46,307 nucleotides of DNA. Source: Pseudomonadota bacterium. GTDB lineage: Bacteria; Myxococcota_A; UBA796; GCA-2862545. Under the pieces are notes generated by a model that did not search any database, was not told the DNA's origin, and saw only the letters and a program-made list of their open reading frames with translations. The stretch is taken from NCBI GenBank assembly GCA_002862545.1, contig PKDJ01000153.1, forward strand, positions 1 through 46,307, read 5' to 3'. Each line of letters opens with the position of its first letter. Within the stretch, counting starts at the first letter, position 1. This document shows positions 1 through 8,033 of the stretch, piece by piece. Both the position numbers and the translations under genes were made by a program.

Positions 1-2
1 GG

Positions 3-2714
3 GTGATCCTCCTCGCGGCCTTTCACGCGGTCGGACTCGATGGCTTCGCGGCCGCTGACGTCATCCAGCTGTTCCTCGTCGGGGCGACGGTCCCGGTCGT
101 CTTCCTCGCCGTGCGCGAGGCGGAGCCCGACACCGTCGTGCCTGCACTCGCTGCGGCGGCGGCGCTGGCTGCCAGCTCTCAGTTCGCGCACTGGGGCGGG
201 TCTGGCCTGGAGAATGCCCTCTTCAGCTTGCTGATGGCTCTGGCCATCTGGCGCACCCTGGTCGAGCAGCGCACGAACCGTTGGCCATGGTCAGCCGTCA
301 TCTGGTTCCTGCTCTCGATCAGCCGCCCCGAGGCGATCCTCTACGCGGCTGTCGCGGGCTTCCTCTCCATGGTCTACCACCTCGCCGGCGGACGCGGCCT
401 GCTGCCCACCCTGAAGTGGCTGGCCACCTTCTTCGGGCCCTGGCTCTCCTACCAGGCCTGGCGGTATACCTACTTCGCCTGGGAGTTTCCCAACACCTAC
501 TACGCGAAGATGAACAACAAGGAGCCCGATCCCTTCGCCTGGAACAAGCGCGGCTGGAAGTACGTGCGCAACTGGGCCCACACCAACGGCACCGGGTATC
601 TGCTTCCCGTCTACATCCTCGGCCTGCTGGGCCCTCGGGGATGGCGGGTCGGGCTCGCGCTGGCAGCCTCGTTCGCGGCGGCCTTCGTCGTCCACTTCGG
701 CAGCAACGCTCGCGTCCTGTTCCCCGCCGTCGTCCTCGGTACCTGGGCGATGTTCGTTGCAGCCTCCCGAACCGAGACAGGACGACCCGCTCCACGAACC
801 ATCGGGCTGTCCCTGGTTGGAGCTGCGGTCCTCGCCGGCGCCGCCGAGCTTGCGCTGCTCGCGGGCTTGGAGCTGCAGGAGCCTCCCACACCATCCTGGT
901 GGGCCGAGGTTCCGTCCTACATGCTCATGGGCCTGGGCGCTCTGCTGCCCTTGGGCGCCCTCGGCACCGCGGCCTGGCGCCTCCGCGTGCTGACCTGGTG
1001 TCTGTCCGCGACCGGCCTGTTCTTCGCCATCTACACCCAGGGGGACTGGATGGCGAACTGGCGCTGGCTGTCCCTTCCTGCCGTGCCGATGGCCATGCTC
1101 TTCGGTCTCGGCGTTCATGCCGTCGCCGACCTGGCCTCGGACCTCTTCGACAGCACGCGCCTGCCCAGGTGGGTCGCCGCCGTCGCCGCCATCGCCGCGT
1201 TCGCCACACCGAACATCGTGCAGTCCACCAAGGCGAAGCGCGACACCCACCCATGGAGTGTCCTCAAGAGAGTGGAGTACATGCAGTCGGTCGGTCGCCG
1301 TCTCCACCTCCGAGAGCGACCACGCCTGCTCGATGTCGACATGGGCGCCCACATGTACTGGTCAGGGTTCGAGCTCCACGACATCGCCGGACTGGTGGAT
1401 GTTCCCCTGGCCCAGCACAAGTTCGAGCGCTCTTTCGTTCGAGAGTACCTCTTCGACGAGGTCCGCCCCCACTTTGCCCACGTGCACGCTGGCTGGGCCT
1501 CCAACAGCCGCATCCCGACCCACACCGAGTGGCGGCGAGACTACGTCGAGATCCCGGGGTACCCGGCAGGGGTGAATCAGTTCCACATCGGCAACCACAT
1601 CCGCCGCGACCTGCTCTTCGACGCGCGCTGGCCAGACGAGAGCCGTCGAGTGTCTCTCGAGGGGGGCGTGACGCTCGCCGGCTGGGAGCTTCCTTCCCCG
1701 GTCGCCGCTCCCAAGCGCAAGTTCTTCCTCGAGGTCGGCCTGGACTGCACACGTCGACGCTCTGACGAGACCTTCCGAGTCATCGCCTTCTTGGCGAACG
1801 ACCGCGGCACCGTCGCGACCTGGGACCTCCCGCCCGGCTACGACTGGGTGCCCCCGGACGACTGGGGAGACAGCGAAGTCTTTCACGGACGCTTCGCCCT
1901 TCCTGCTCCAGCGACCATGCCACCGGGCGAGTACGACCTCGGCTTCGTCGTGCTCGACGCCTCCGGCAAGGTCCTTCCTCCTGCCCCGAGACCCACGGAC
2001 GACAAGGCGCTTCGCAGCTGGCATCGTCCCGACGACATCATCGTGGGGGAGGAGGGAACGGCTCGGTTCGCCGAGGGAGAGGTCCGCTTCCCAAAGGTCA
2101 TCGAGGTCCAGACCCTCGAGGAGCGCAATACGACCGCTGACGCAGCCATCGACGCCGCACTCTCTGCAGCACAGGAAGACCGCTGCCTCGCCGCACAGGC
2201 CCACCACGCACGTGCTGTCGCGACGCGCCCCGCCGAGCGCCGCTGGCAGGCCCAGCAAGCTGCGTCCCTCGAGCCCGAGCTTGCAGCCTGCTGGATCCGC
2301 ACGGCGCGGGACGCCAACACGGACGAGGCCGTGCTGCGCCTCTCCCGAGCGCGTGAGCTGGACAGGCATCACCCCGACCTCGAGGCCGCCGTCACTCCGG
2401 TCGCCGATGCACTCGTCGCCGAGGGCGAGGCCGCCTTCGAGAGCGGCGACTGGCAGATCGCCTACACCCGGATGACGGATGCGCTTTCCATCAGTCCGCA
2501 GCGCTCATGGGCCCGACGCATCGCCGAGAGAGCCCGCGCGAAGCGCCTCGGCATCGATCCAGAGAGCAAGGCCGAGGAAGAGGCCGAGCGCGCTGCACGA
2601 CGCGAAGAGCTGAAGGCGAGAGCGGAGGAGCGAAAGCGGGAGCGCGAGCGTGAGGACGAGCAGACTGAGGACAGAGCTCCGTCCCTTCCCCAGCGCGCGG
2701 AGCAGAACCCGTGA
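3..2714 (+). CDS. GT-C membrane glycosyltransferase paralogue A (5' partial)
   Basis: Polytopic membrane protein of the GT-C type, resembling the AftB-like arabinofuranosyltransferase group. Seen: many hydrophobic segments over the first ~430 residues, the motifs SGLEN, RPEAILYA, FPNTYYAK and GDWMANWRW, then a soluble part from ~450, and a TPR-like, highly charged Glu/Arg tail after ~720. Alignment by eye with the next gene shows that the first visible residue matches residue ~79 of that protein, so about 78 residues, including the catalytic acidic motif and the GERVEGF region, lie left of the window. The GTG at position 3 is therefore unlikely to be the true start. The stop overlaps the next start (GTGA, 4 bases). 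Family-level role: lipid-linked sugar donor transferase acting on envelope glycans. Donor and acceptor are unknown. Confidence 0.8.
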   Translation: MILLAAFHAVGLDGFAAADVIQLFLVGATVPVVFLAVREAEPDTVVPALAAAAALAASSQFAHWGGSGLENALFSLLMALAIWRTLVEQRTNRWPWSAVIWFLLSISRPEAILYAAVAGFLSMVYHLAGGRGLLPTLKWLATFFGPWLSYQAWRYTYFAWEFPNTYYAKMNNKEPDPFAWNKRGWKYVRNWAHTNGTGYLLPVYILGLLGPRGWRVGLALAASFAAAFVVHFGSNARVLFPAVVLGTWAMFVAASRTETGRPAPRTIGLSLVGAAVLAGAAELALLAGLELQEPPTPSWWAEVPSYMLMGLGALLPLGALGTAAWRLRVLTWCLSATGLFFAIYTQGDWMANWRWLSLPAVPMAMLFGLGVHAVADLASDLFDSTRLPRWVAAVAAIAAFATPNIVQSTKAKRDTHPWSVLKRVEYMQSVGRRLHLRERPRLLDVDMGAHMYWSGFELHDIAGLVDVPLAQHKFERSFVREYLFDEVRPHFAHVHAGWASNSRIPTHTEWRRDYVEIPGYPAGVNQFHIGNHIRRDLLFDARWPDESRRVSLEGGVTLAGWELPSPVAAPKRKFFLEVGLDCTRRRSDETFRVIAFLANDRGTVATWDLPPGYDWVPPDDWGDSEVFHGRFALPAPATMPPGEYDLGFVVLDASGKVLPPAPRPTDDKALRSWHRPDDIIVGEEGTARFAEGEVRFPKVIEVQTLEERNTTADAAIDAALSAAQEDRCLAAQAHHARAVATRPAERRWQAQQAASLEPELAACWIRTARDANTDEAVLRLSRARELDRHHPDLEAAVTPVADALVAEGEAAFESGDWQIAYTRMTDALSISPQRSWARRIAERARAKRLGIDPESKAEEEAERAARREELKARAEERKREREREDEQTEDRAPSLPQRAEQNP

Positions 2715-5290
2715 TCTCGAGGCTCGAGCACTGGTGGCGCGCACTCGATGATGGCGCTCGCGTGCGCTGGACGGTCGTGGGCTGGCTGATCGCCCTCCAT
2801 CTCCTCGGCAACGTCTTGCTCGTCCCGTGGATGATCGAAGATGCCGCCATCACCTTCGCCTTCGCCAAGCATGCAGCGCTCGGCGAGGGCTTCGTGGCGT
2901 ACCCCGGCGGAGAGCGGGTCGAGGGCTTCTCCAACCCGAGCTGGACGCTCATCCTGACCGCCCTGCGCCTGGTGGGCATCTCGCCCTTCATCGCGGCAAA
3001 ACTCCTAGGGGCGCTGCTCGGCGCATGCACGCTGGCCCTGACCTGCCGGATTGGTGAGCTGTGGTTCGGCCGACGTGGCCTCTGGGCGGTCGCTCCTGTG
3101 GCCCTGTTGGCCGTCGACCCCCAGCACATCATCTGGAACGCGTCGGGGCTCGAGAACAGCCTGGTCGTCGCCATGCTAGCCGCGGGCACGCTCGTTGCGC
3201 TGGATGACGAGGCGCCCAGCTGGAGCGCTCTCGCCCTCGGCGTACTGGCCATGACCCGCCCTGAAGCGCCTCTGTATGCGGCCGTCTTGGGCGGCATGGG
3301 CATCTTCCGAGTCGCCTCGGAGCGGGGCCCTGGCGCAGCGCTCCGCTGGGGGCTCACCCGCGGTGCCATCGCGCTTGCACCGTGGCTCGCCTGGGAGGCC
3401 TTCAGCTACGCCTACTTCGCCTGGCCCTTCCCGAACACCTACTACGCGAAGCTGGCCGACGGAGAGGTCCCCGAGCCCTGGATGTGGAGCCATCGCGGCT
3501 GGGGCTATCTCCGCGGATGGTCACTGGAGCGGGGTACCGTCGCCCTGCTCCCCCTGTTGATCCTCGGCCAGACCGGCACCGAGGGCTGGCGCCGCTGGGC
3601 CGGGCTCGGAGCAGGGCTGCTCACCTGGGTCCTGCTCGTCCCCGGCATGTCCACGCTCTCGTCCTACTGGACCGAGCCCGTGCTCCTCGGACAAGTCCGC
3701 GTGGCCTGGTTCTTCGCTCTCGGCGTCTTTCTTCCCCTTGCAGGTCAGGACAGGGAGGGCTCGGTGCGACGGGCACTCGCCTGGTGGCTGCTCGTGGCCG
3801 TCGTCGCCTTCGTGCTGGTGAGCAGCGGAGACTGGATGGTCGGCCACCGCTGGCTCTCCTTCGCCGCCCTGCCGCTGGCGCTTCTCGTCGCCGATGCCGT
3901 CCACGCCATCGTCCGAGCGGTACCGCCGCAACAGGCGGTCAGGGTCGCCACGGGCCTCCTCACGGTCCCCGCTGCCTGGGGAATCGTCGACTACATCGGC
4001 TTCCTCAACAACGCCGAGACCACCCCCTGGGACATCTCCAGGCGCATCGCCTACATCCAAGGCGTACAGGACCGCCTGCAGCTCGACGACATGGTCTACG
4101 TCGAGGTGGACTTCGGCGGCACGATGTGGTGGTCCGGTGACGAGCTGGTCGACCTCGCAGGCCTGAACGACGTCCCGATCGCCCATCATGCCTGGGAGCC
4201 CGAGTTCTTCGGGGAGTACCTCTACGACGAGCGCAGGCCCCACGTCATGCACGCCCACGGGAACTGGGCCGCCCGTACCGGCATCCGCAAGCACGATGGC
4301 TGGCGCGACTACATCGAGATCCCCGGGTACCCCAGCAGCCGGCGCCGCTTCCACGTCGGGAACCTGATTCGGCGGGACCTCGTCGAGTGGGAGCCGACCA
4401 TCAAGGGCCCAAACACGGCATCGTTCGAGGATGCCCTGCACGTGAAGTGGCGACTCGGCGCACCCCTCTCCGCGCCAGGCGAGGCCCTGCATGTCGAGCT
4501 GGCCTGGTCGACGCACCGGCGTCCGCAGCACCGCTTCCGAGCCGTGTTCGTGCTGACCGACACGGTTCGAACACTCTCTTGGGAGCTCCCACCGGCGTAC
4601 GACTGGGTGCCGACCATGTCGTGGTCGCCTCAGAAGCAGTACGTCAGTCGTCACACCCTGCCCCTTCCAGACGATCTCGCCGTCGGGACGTACGATGTCG
4701 CCATCGTCGTCCTCGATGGACGTGACGGAGAGGTGCGGCCCACGACCAAGCCAAAGGGTCGACCTCACTATGCCAAGGGAGAGGCCCGCTGGGACGCTGC
4801 GGTCGAGATCGCGGACAGGTCCGTCGCAGACCGACAGGCGCGCTCGACCATGAAGCAGGCACGTGAGCAGGCGACGGCCGGCGAGTGTGAAGAAGCCGAG
4901 ACCCTACTCCTCGAGTCACGGCACACGCTGCATCCCGACAACTGGCGACCGCACGAGGATCCGAGCGTCGTCGAGGCCATGGCACGCTGCTGGGCGTGGC
5001 GCTCCGAGTCGACCGAGCGTCCGGAGAGCGTCGAGGCCATTCGGCGCGCACGGCAGTGGTCGCATCGTGACAGCGAGGTCACCCGGACGGGCGCCGCGCT
5101 CGCCGACCAGTGGGTGGCGAGCGGAGACACCGCACTCGCCCGGGACGACCTCGAGCGAGCCCACCGTGCCTGGTCCGATGCCATGATCGCCGACCCGACA
5201 CGGGCATGGCTGCGCCGACGCATCGAGGCCTGGCGCGACGTTCGCATCGGCCTGACGGACGAGCGTCCGGTAGATGAGGCCTGGAGATGA
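2711..5290 (+). CDS. GT-C membrane glycosyltransferase paralogue B with TPR-like tail
   Basis: Complete 859-residue paralogue of the preceding gene. After the first membrane segment it has the acidic pair E43-D44, then GGERVEGFSNPSW (~66-78), SGLEN, RPEAPLYAA, FPNTYYAK and GDWMVGHRWLS. This motif order is typical of GT-C enzymes related to AftB, where the acidic pair after the first helix is catalytic. About ten membrane helices fill the first ~430 residues. A conserved soluble module (~440-700) follows, then a helical repeat-like C-terminus (~710-859). The GTG start overlaps the upstream TGA, and the TGA overlaps the next ATG, so the three genes look translationally coupled. Likely transfers a sugar from a lipid carrier on the periplasmic side of the inner membrane. 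The substrate is unknown. Confidence 0.82.
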   Translation: MISRLEHWWRALDDGARVRWTVVGWLIALHLLGNVLLVPWMIEDAAITFAFAKHAALGEGFVAYPGGERVEGFSNPSWTLILTALRLVGISPFIAAKLLGALLGACTLALTCRIGELWFGRRGLWAVAPVALLAVDPQHIIWNASGLENSLVVAMLAAGTLVALDDEAPSWSALALGVLAMTRPEAPLYAAVLGGMGIFRVASERGPGAALRWGLTRGAIALAPWLAWEAFSYAYFAWPFPNTYYAKLADGEVPEPWMWSHRGWGYLRGWSLERGTVALLPLLILGQTGTEGWRRWAGLGAGLLTWVLLVPGMSTLSSYWTEPVLLGQVRVAWFFALGVFLPLAGQDREGSVRRALAWWLLVAVVAFVLVSSGDWMVGHRWLSFAALPLALLVADAVHAIVRAVPPQQAVRVATGLLTVPAAWGIVDYIGFLNNAETTPWDISRRIAYIQGVQDRLQLDDMVYVEVDFGGTMWWSGDELVDLAGLNDVPIAHHAWEPEFFGEYLYDERRPHVMHAHGNWAARTGIRKHDGWRDYIEIPGYPSSRRRFHVGNLIRRDLVEWEPTIKGPNTASFEDALHVKWRLGAPLSAPGEALHVELAWSTHRRPQHRFRAVFVLTDTVRTLSWELPPAYDWVPTMSWSPQKQYVSRHTLPLPDDLAVGTYDVAIVVLDGRDGEVRPTTKPKGRPHYAKGEARWDAAVEIADRSVADRQARSTMKQAREQATAGECEEAETLLLESRHTLHPDNWRPHEDPSVVEAMARCWAWRSESTERPESVEAIRRARQWSHRDSEVTRTGAALADQWVASGDTALARDDLERAHRAWSDAMIADPTRAWLRRRIEAWRDVRIGLTDERPVDEAWR

Positions 5291-6693
5291 CGAGAGGCTT
5301 CCTCCTCGCGCTGCTCTGTGTCGGGCTGCCGGCGACAGCCGCAGAAGACCGCGGCTGGACGGACGGCGTGCCCGCACGGAACGCGGCGGCGGTCGTCTCT
5401 GGTCCGGCCGAGGAACCGACCATCACCCTCCCGCGCGAGCTCCGCCGGCGTGTGAAGGGCCCAACGGTGCTGTTCTACTTCGCGCCCACCTGCCCCCACT
5501 GCCGGCACGTGGCCCGAGAGGTGCAGGCGCTCGCCGTGACGCTGGATGGCCGCGCCGACCTCCTGGGAATCGCGTCCGGCAGCTCAGCACCCGAAGCCGT
5601 CGCGGAGTTCAGGGCCACGTTCGGGGTCACGTTTCCCATCGTGATCGATACCGACCGCACCATGGGAGCAGCGCTCGCGATTCGCAGCACGCCATCCGCC
5701 ATGCTCGTCGTACCTGACGGCAAGGAGACGGTGAAGGTCCAGGACCTCTGGTATCCCTACATGCCAGGCTACGATGCCCTGGTCCAGGGTCGGGTAGCAG
5801 GCAACATGTTCGCGGCCTTTAACGCCGACACCTACATGGGCAACCGTGCCTGTGGGGTGTGCCACGTCGAGGAGTACGAGGGCTGGCGCCTCAGCCATCA
5901 CTCGGTCGCCTGGCGAACGCTTCAGCGCGCCGACGCGGCAGACGATCCGAAGTGCACGGGCTGCCACGTCACTGGCAACGGCGCGCCCACCGGCTGGGAC
6001 GGCTCTCCGACCTCCCATCTCGTCGACGTTGGCTGCGAGGCCTGTCATGGGCCTGGGGGCCCGCACGATGGTGTACCGACCGCGGCCACGGCCACCTGCA
6101 CCGGGTGCCACGATGCGGACCACAGCATCGCCTTCACGCTGGACAAGGGCCTGCCCCTCATCGACCACTTCGTCGGCAATACCCTCTCGGAGGAGCAGCA
6201 GCGCGAGCGGCTCCTCGCCCTCCACGACGGCGAGGCCCAGCGTGAGCTCCTCGCCTTCCCCGAGGCCGACACGGTCGGGAGTGCTGTGTGTGCGACGTGC
6301 CACACCACCGAGCACACCTGGTGGAGCCGCTCGGCCCACGCCCAGGCCATGAGCTCACTCGACGAAGACAGCGCCACGGACCCGGCCTGCGTCAGCTGTC
6401 ACGCCACGCCGCGCCACATGGGCAGCACGCCTCCGTCGACGCTCGAGGGCTCTCGGCTGGACGAGGGGGTCGGCTGCGAGTCCTGCCATGGCCCGGGTGG
6501 CGCCCACGTCGAGAGTGGAGGAGCGGCAGGCACGATCCAGGGGCTCGGCGAGAGCTGCCCCGTCTGTGTGATCGAGGCCGTGTGCACCAGCTGCCACACC
6601 GCAGAGTGGGACAAGGACTGGAGCCTCGACACGCACCTGCCCTTGATGAAGCACACGCCGCCGGCAGGGCCACCCCGCCCGAAGGCTCCCTAG
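5287..6693 (+). CDS. Exported thioredoxin-like / octahaem cytochrome c fusion
   Basis: 468 residues with an N-terminal signal peptide (hydrophobic 5-18, ATAA cleavage region). A thioredoxin-like domain (~45-165) carries the redox motif CPHC (69-72) after a FYFAPT strand. Eight CXXCH haem sites follow at Cys189, 223, 250, 271, 335, 368, 397 and 433. They form two similar sets of four, and the third site of each set reads CE(A/S)CHGPGG, which suggests a duplicated tetrahaem module of the cytochrome c554 kind. An extra CPVC (424-427) lacks the haem histidine. Predicted to act in the periplasm, moving electrons, possibly with disulfide or haem-ligation chemistry in the same chain. It is coupled to the glycosyltransferase genes by ATGA. 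The last 4 bases overlap the convergent gene's stop (CTAG). Confidence 0.85.
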   Translation: MTRGFLLALLCVGLPATAAEDRGWTDGVPARNAAAVVSGPAEEPTITLPRELRRRVKGPTVLFYFAPTCPHCRHVAREVQALAVTLDGRADLLGIASGSSAPEAVAEFRATFGVTFPIVIDTDRTMGAALAIRSTPSAMLVVPDGKETVKVQDLWYPYMPGYDALVQGRVAGNMFAAFNADTYMGNRACGVCHVEEYEGWRLSHHSVAWRTLQRADAADDPKCTGCHVTGNGAPTGWDGSPTSHLVDVGCEACHGPGGPHDGVPTAATATCTGCHDADHSIAFTLDKGLPLIDHFVGNTLSEEQQRERLLALHDGEAQRELLAFPEADTVGSAVCATCHTTEHTWWSRSAHAQAMSSLDEDSATDPACVSCHATPRHMGSTPPSTLEGSRLDEGVGCESCHGPGGAHVESGGAAGTIQGLGESCPVCVIEAVCTSCHTAEWDKDWSLDTHLPLMKHTPPAGPPRPKAP

Positions 6694-7973
6694 AAGACGA
6701 GCCCGGCGAGGGTGAAGGCCCAGCACATCTCCTCGTCCGTGCGCTCGCCGTAGCCGATGTCGATCGGCGGATTGTGGATCAGGTCGGGGTTCGACAGCGA
6801 GTTGTTCCAGCTGCAGGTCCACTTCACGGTGTCACCCGGACCCATCTCCACCGAGTCCCGGAACATGTAGGTCAGCTGGTTGTCGAAGTCCCACGAGTCG
6901 GAGCGCGCCACACACTCCTCGGTCCCGTCTGCGTGCTCGAGTGTGAGCTCGTAGGAGCGCCCAAGCTGGTGCATGTGAGGGAACACCCCAAGGACCTCGG
7001 TGGTCGGGAAGGGAATCTCCACGTCGCCGAGATCGATGCTCTCGGGGATGTAGTCCCGAGAGGTGAAGGCCCAGTCCTCCTCACCGGCCGGGATCACGAA
7101 GCTCTCCCGCCCATACGGGTAGATGAACAGCTCCATGTCGACCGCGTCGGTGGTCGTAAAGGCATACCCCGACTGATCCGTCAGCTCGGGTCGGTCAGGC
7201 GCGCCGTCGTAGTAGTGCATCTGAATCACGATGCGCTCGTGCGGCTCGACGCGGTAGCCGGTGCCCTCGGGGAAGGTGACCGGAAGCGCTCCCGGCGCCC
7301 AACCGGCGATCATGCCGATCTCGAGGCCGTCCATGTCATTGATGCAGTCCCATCCGAGGGCCGGGTCATGCTCCGGAATGTCTGCGACGGAGTCCTTGAA
7401 GACGACGATGTGATGCACGAGCGGTAGCGCATCGACCAGCGGCCCGAGGCCCGTGACGAAGAAGGTCTCAGCACGCTCGTGCTCCAGCGCGAAGCACCGG
7501 TACTCGTTCTCCGGATTCGTCGGATCGTCGAACACCGGGTCGTAGGGAACGGGAAGGTAGACCTCGAGGTCGGCCCCAGGCAGCTCGAGGTCGACCGCAC
7601 TCTCGGTCGGCTCGGTCAGTCCCGGCCCCATCACCTTGCCGGTGTCGATCCACTCCGCGAGGAGGTCGCGCTGGTCGGCGGGAAGACTGAGGTGCTCCGA
7701 ACCGACGTAGTCGCGACAGTCGGGGTCGGAGACCGGCGGCGGCATCTCACCCGCGTCGATCCGAGCCAGCATGTACTCGGCATAGGCCTCCACGACAGCA
7801 GGCTCCGTGAAGGACACCGGCGCCGTGCCCTCGGGGTTGTGACAGCGCACGCAGTACTGCGCCATCATCGGCTGGATGTCGTTGTCGTACGACGGGACCG
7901 TGCCCTCGATGCCCTCGGGAGTGCAGGCCGCTCCGCCGAGCAGGAGCACGCAGGTGAGTTTGGTTCGACGCAT
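6690..7973 (-). CDS. PHM/DBH-like copper type II monooxygenase lipoprotein with cytochrome c motif
   Basis: 427 residues. A short export signal ends in GGAAC17, a non-ideal lipobox, so it is probably a lipoprotein. One haem-binding motif, CVRCH (41-45), lies in a small cytochrome-like domain. The rest resembles the two-domain copper type II ascorbate-dependent monooxygenases (peptidylglycine alpha-hydroxylating and dopamine beta-monooxygenase fold). Possible copper ligands are HH187-188, QMH 251-253, HMH 333-335 and Met416 in the EEMC motif, all in the expected order. Family reactions are hydroxylations using copper and O2; here the fused haem domain may supply electrons. The substrate is unknown. 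The start is supported by GAGAG four bases upstream. Two palindromes lie in the 60 bases before the gene. Confidence 0.8.
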   Translation of the reverse strand: MRRTKLTCVLLLGGAACTPEGIEGTVPSYDNDIQPMMAQYCVRCHNPEGTAPVSFTEPAVVEAYAEYMLARIDAGEMPPPVSDPDCRDYVGSEHLSLPADQRDLLAEWIDTGKVMGPGLTEPTESAVDLELPGADLEVYLPVPYDPVFDDPTNPENEYRCFALEHERAETFFVTGLGPLVDALPLVHHIVVFKDSVADIPEHDPALGWDCINDMDGLEIGMIAGWAPGALPVTFPEGTGYRVEPHERIVIQMHYYDGAPDRPELTDQSGYAFTTTDAVDMELFIYPYGRESFVIPAGEEDWAFTSRDYIPESIDLGDVEIPFPTTEVLGVFPHMHQLGRSYELTLEHADGTEECVARSDSWDFDNQLTYMFRDSVEMGPGDTVKWTCSWNNSLSNPDLIHNPPIDIGYGERTDEEMCWAFTLAGLVF

Positions 7974-7982
7974 GGGGCTCTC

Positions 7983-7997
7983 GCTTGGCGTCCAAGC
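7983..7997. promoter_or_regulatory. Palindrome GCTTGG-CGT-CCAAGC upstream of the copper protein
   Basis: Perfect 6-base arms around a 3-base centre, 10 bases upstream of the start codon of the PHM-like gene. It would lie in the untranslated leader or overlap the promoter. It could be a regulator site or a short mRNA hairpin that affects translation. No regulator can be assigned. Confidence 0.4.
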
Positions 7998-8004
7998 ATA
8001 ACTC

Positions 8005-8019
8005 GTGAACGACGTTCAC
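8005..8019. promoter_or_regulatory. Operator-like palindrome GTGAACG-A-CGTTCAC
   Basis: Perfect 7-base arms around one base, in the intergenic gap between the PHM-like gene and the lyase pair. The form (GTGAAC...GTTCAC) is of the kind bound by dimeric TetR/AcrR-type repressors. It sits just upstream of a TATGCT element on the minus strand, which could be a -10 box, so it is well placed to control the copper protein gene. A TetR gene exists 8 kb away (16334-16960), but nothing links the two. Confidence 0.5.
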
Positions 8020-8033
8020 ACGAAAGCAACCGC

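Noticed and set aside
3521-4768. 415-codon open frame on the minus strand
   Set aside because: Antisense shadow of the second glycosyltransferase; no domains and no ribosome binding site.
6288-7427. 379-codon plus-strand frame spanning two genes
   Set aside because: Covers the end of the octahaem gene and the antisense of the copper gene; coding signal lies in the other frames.
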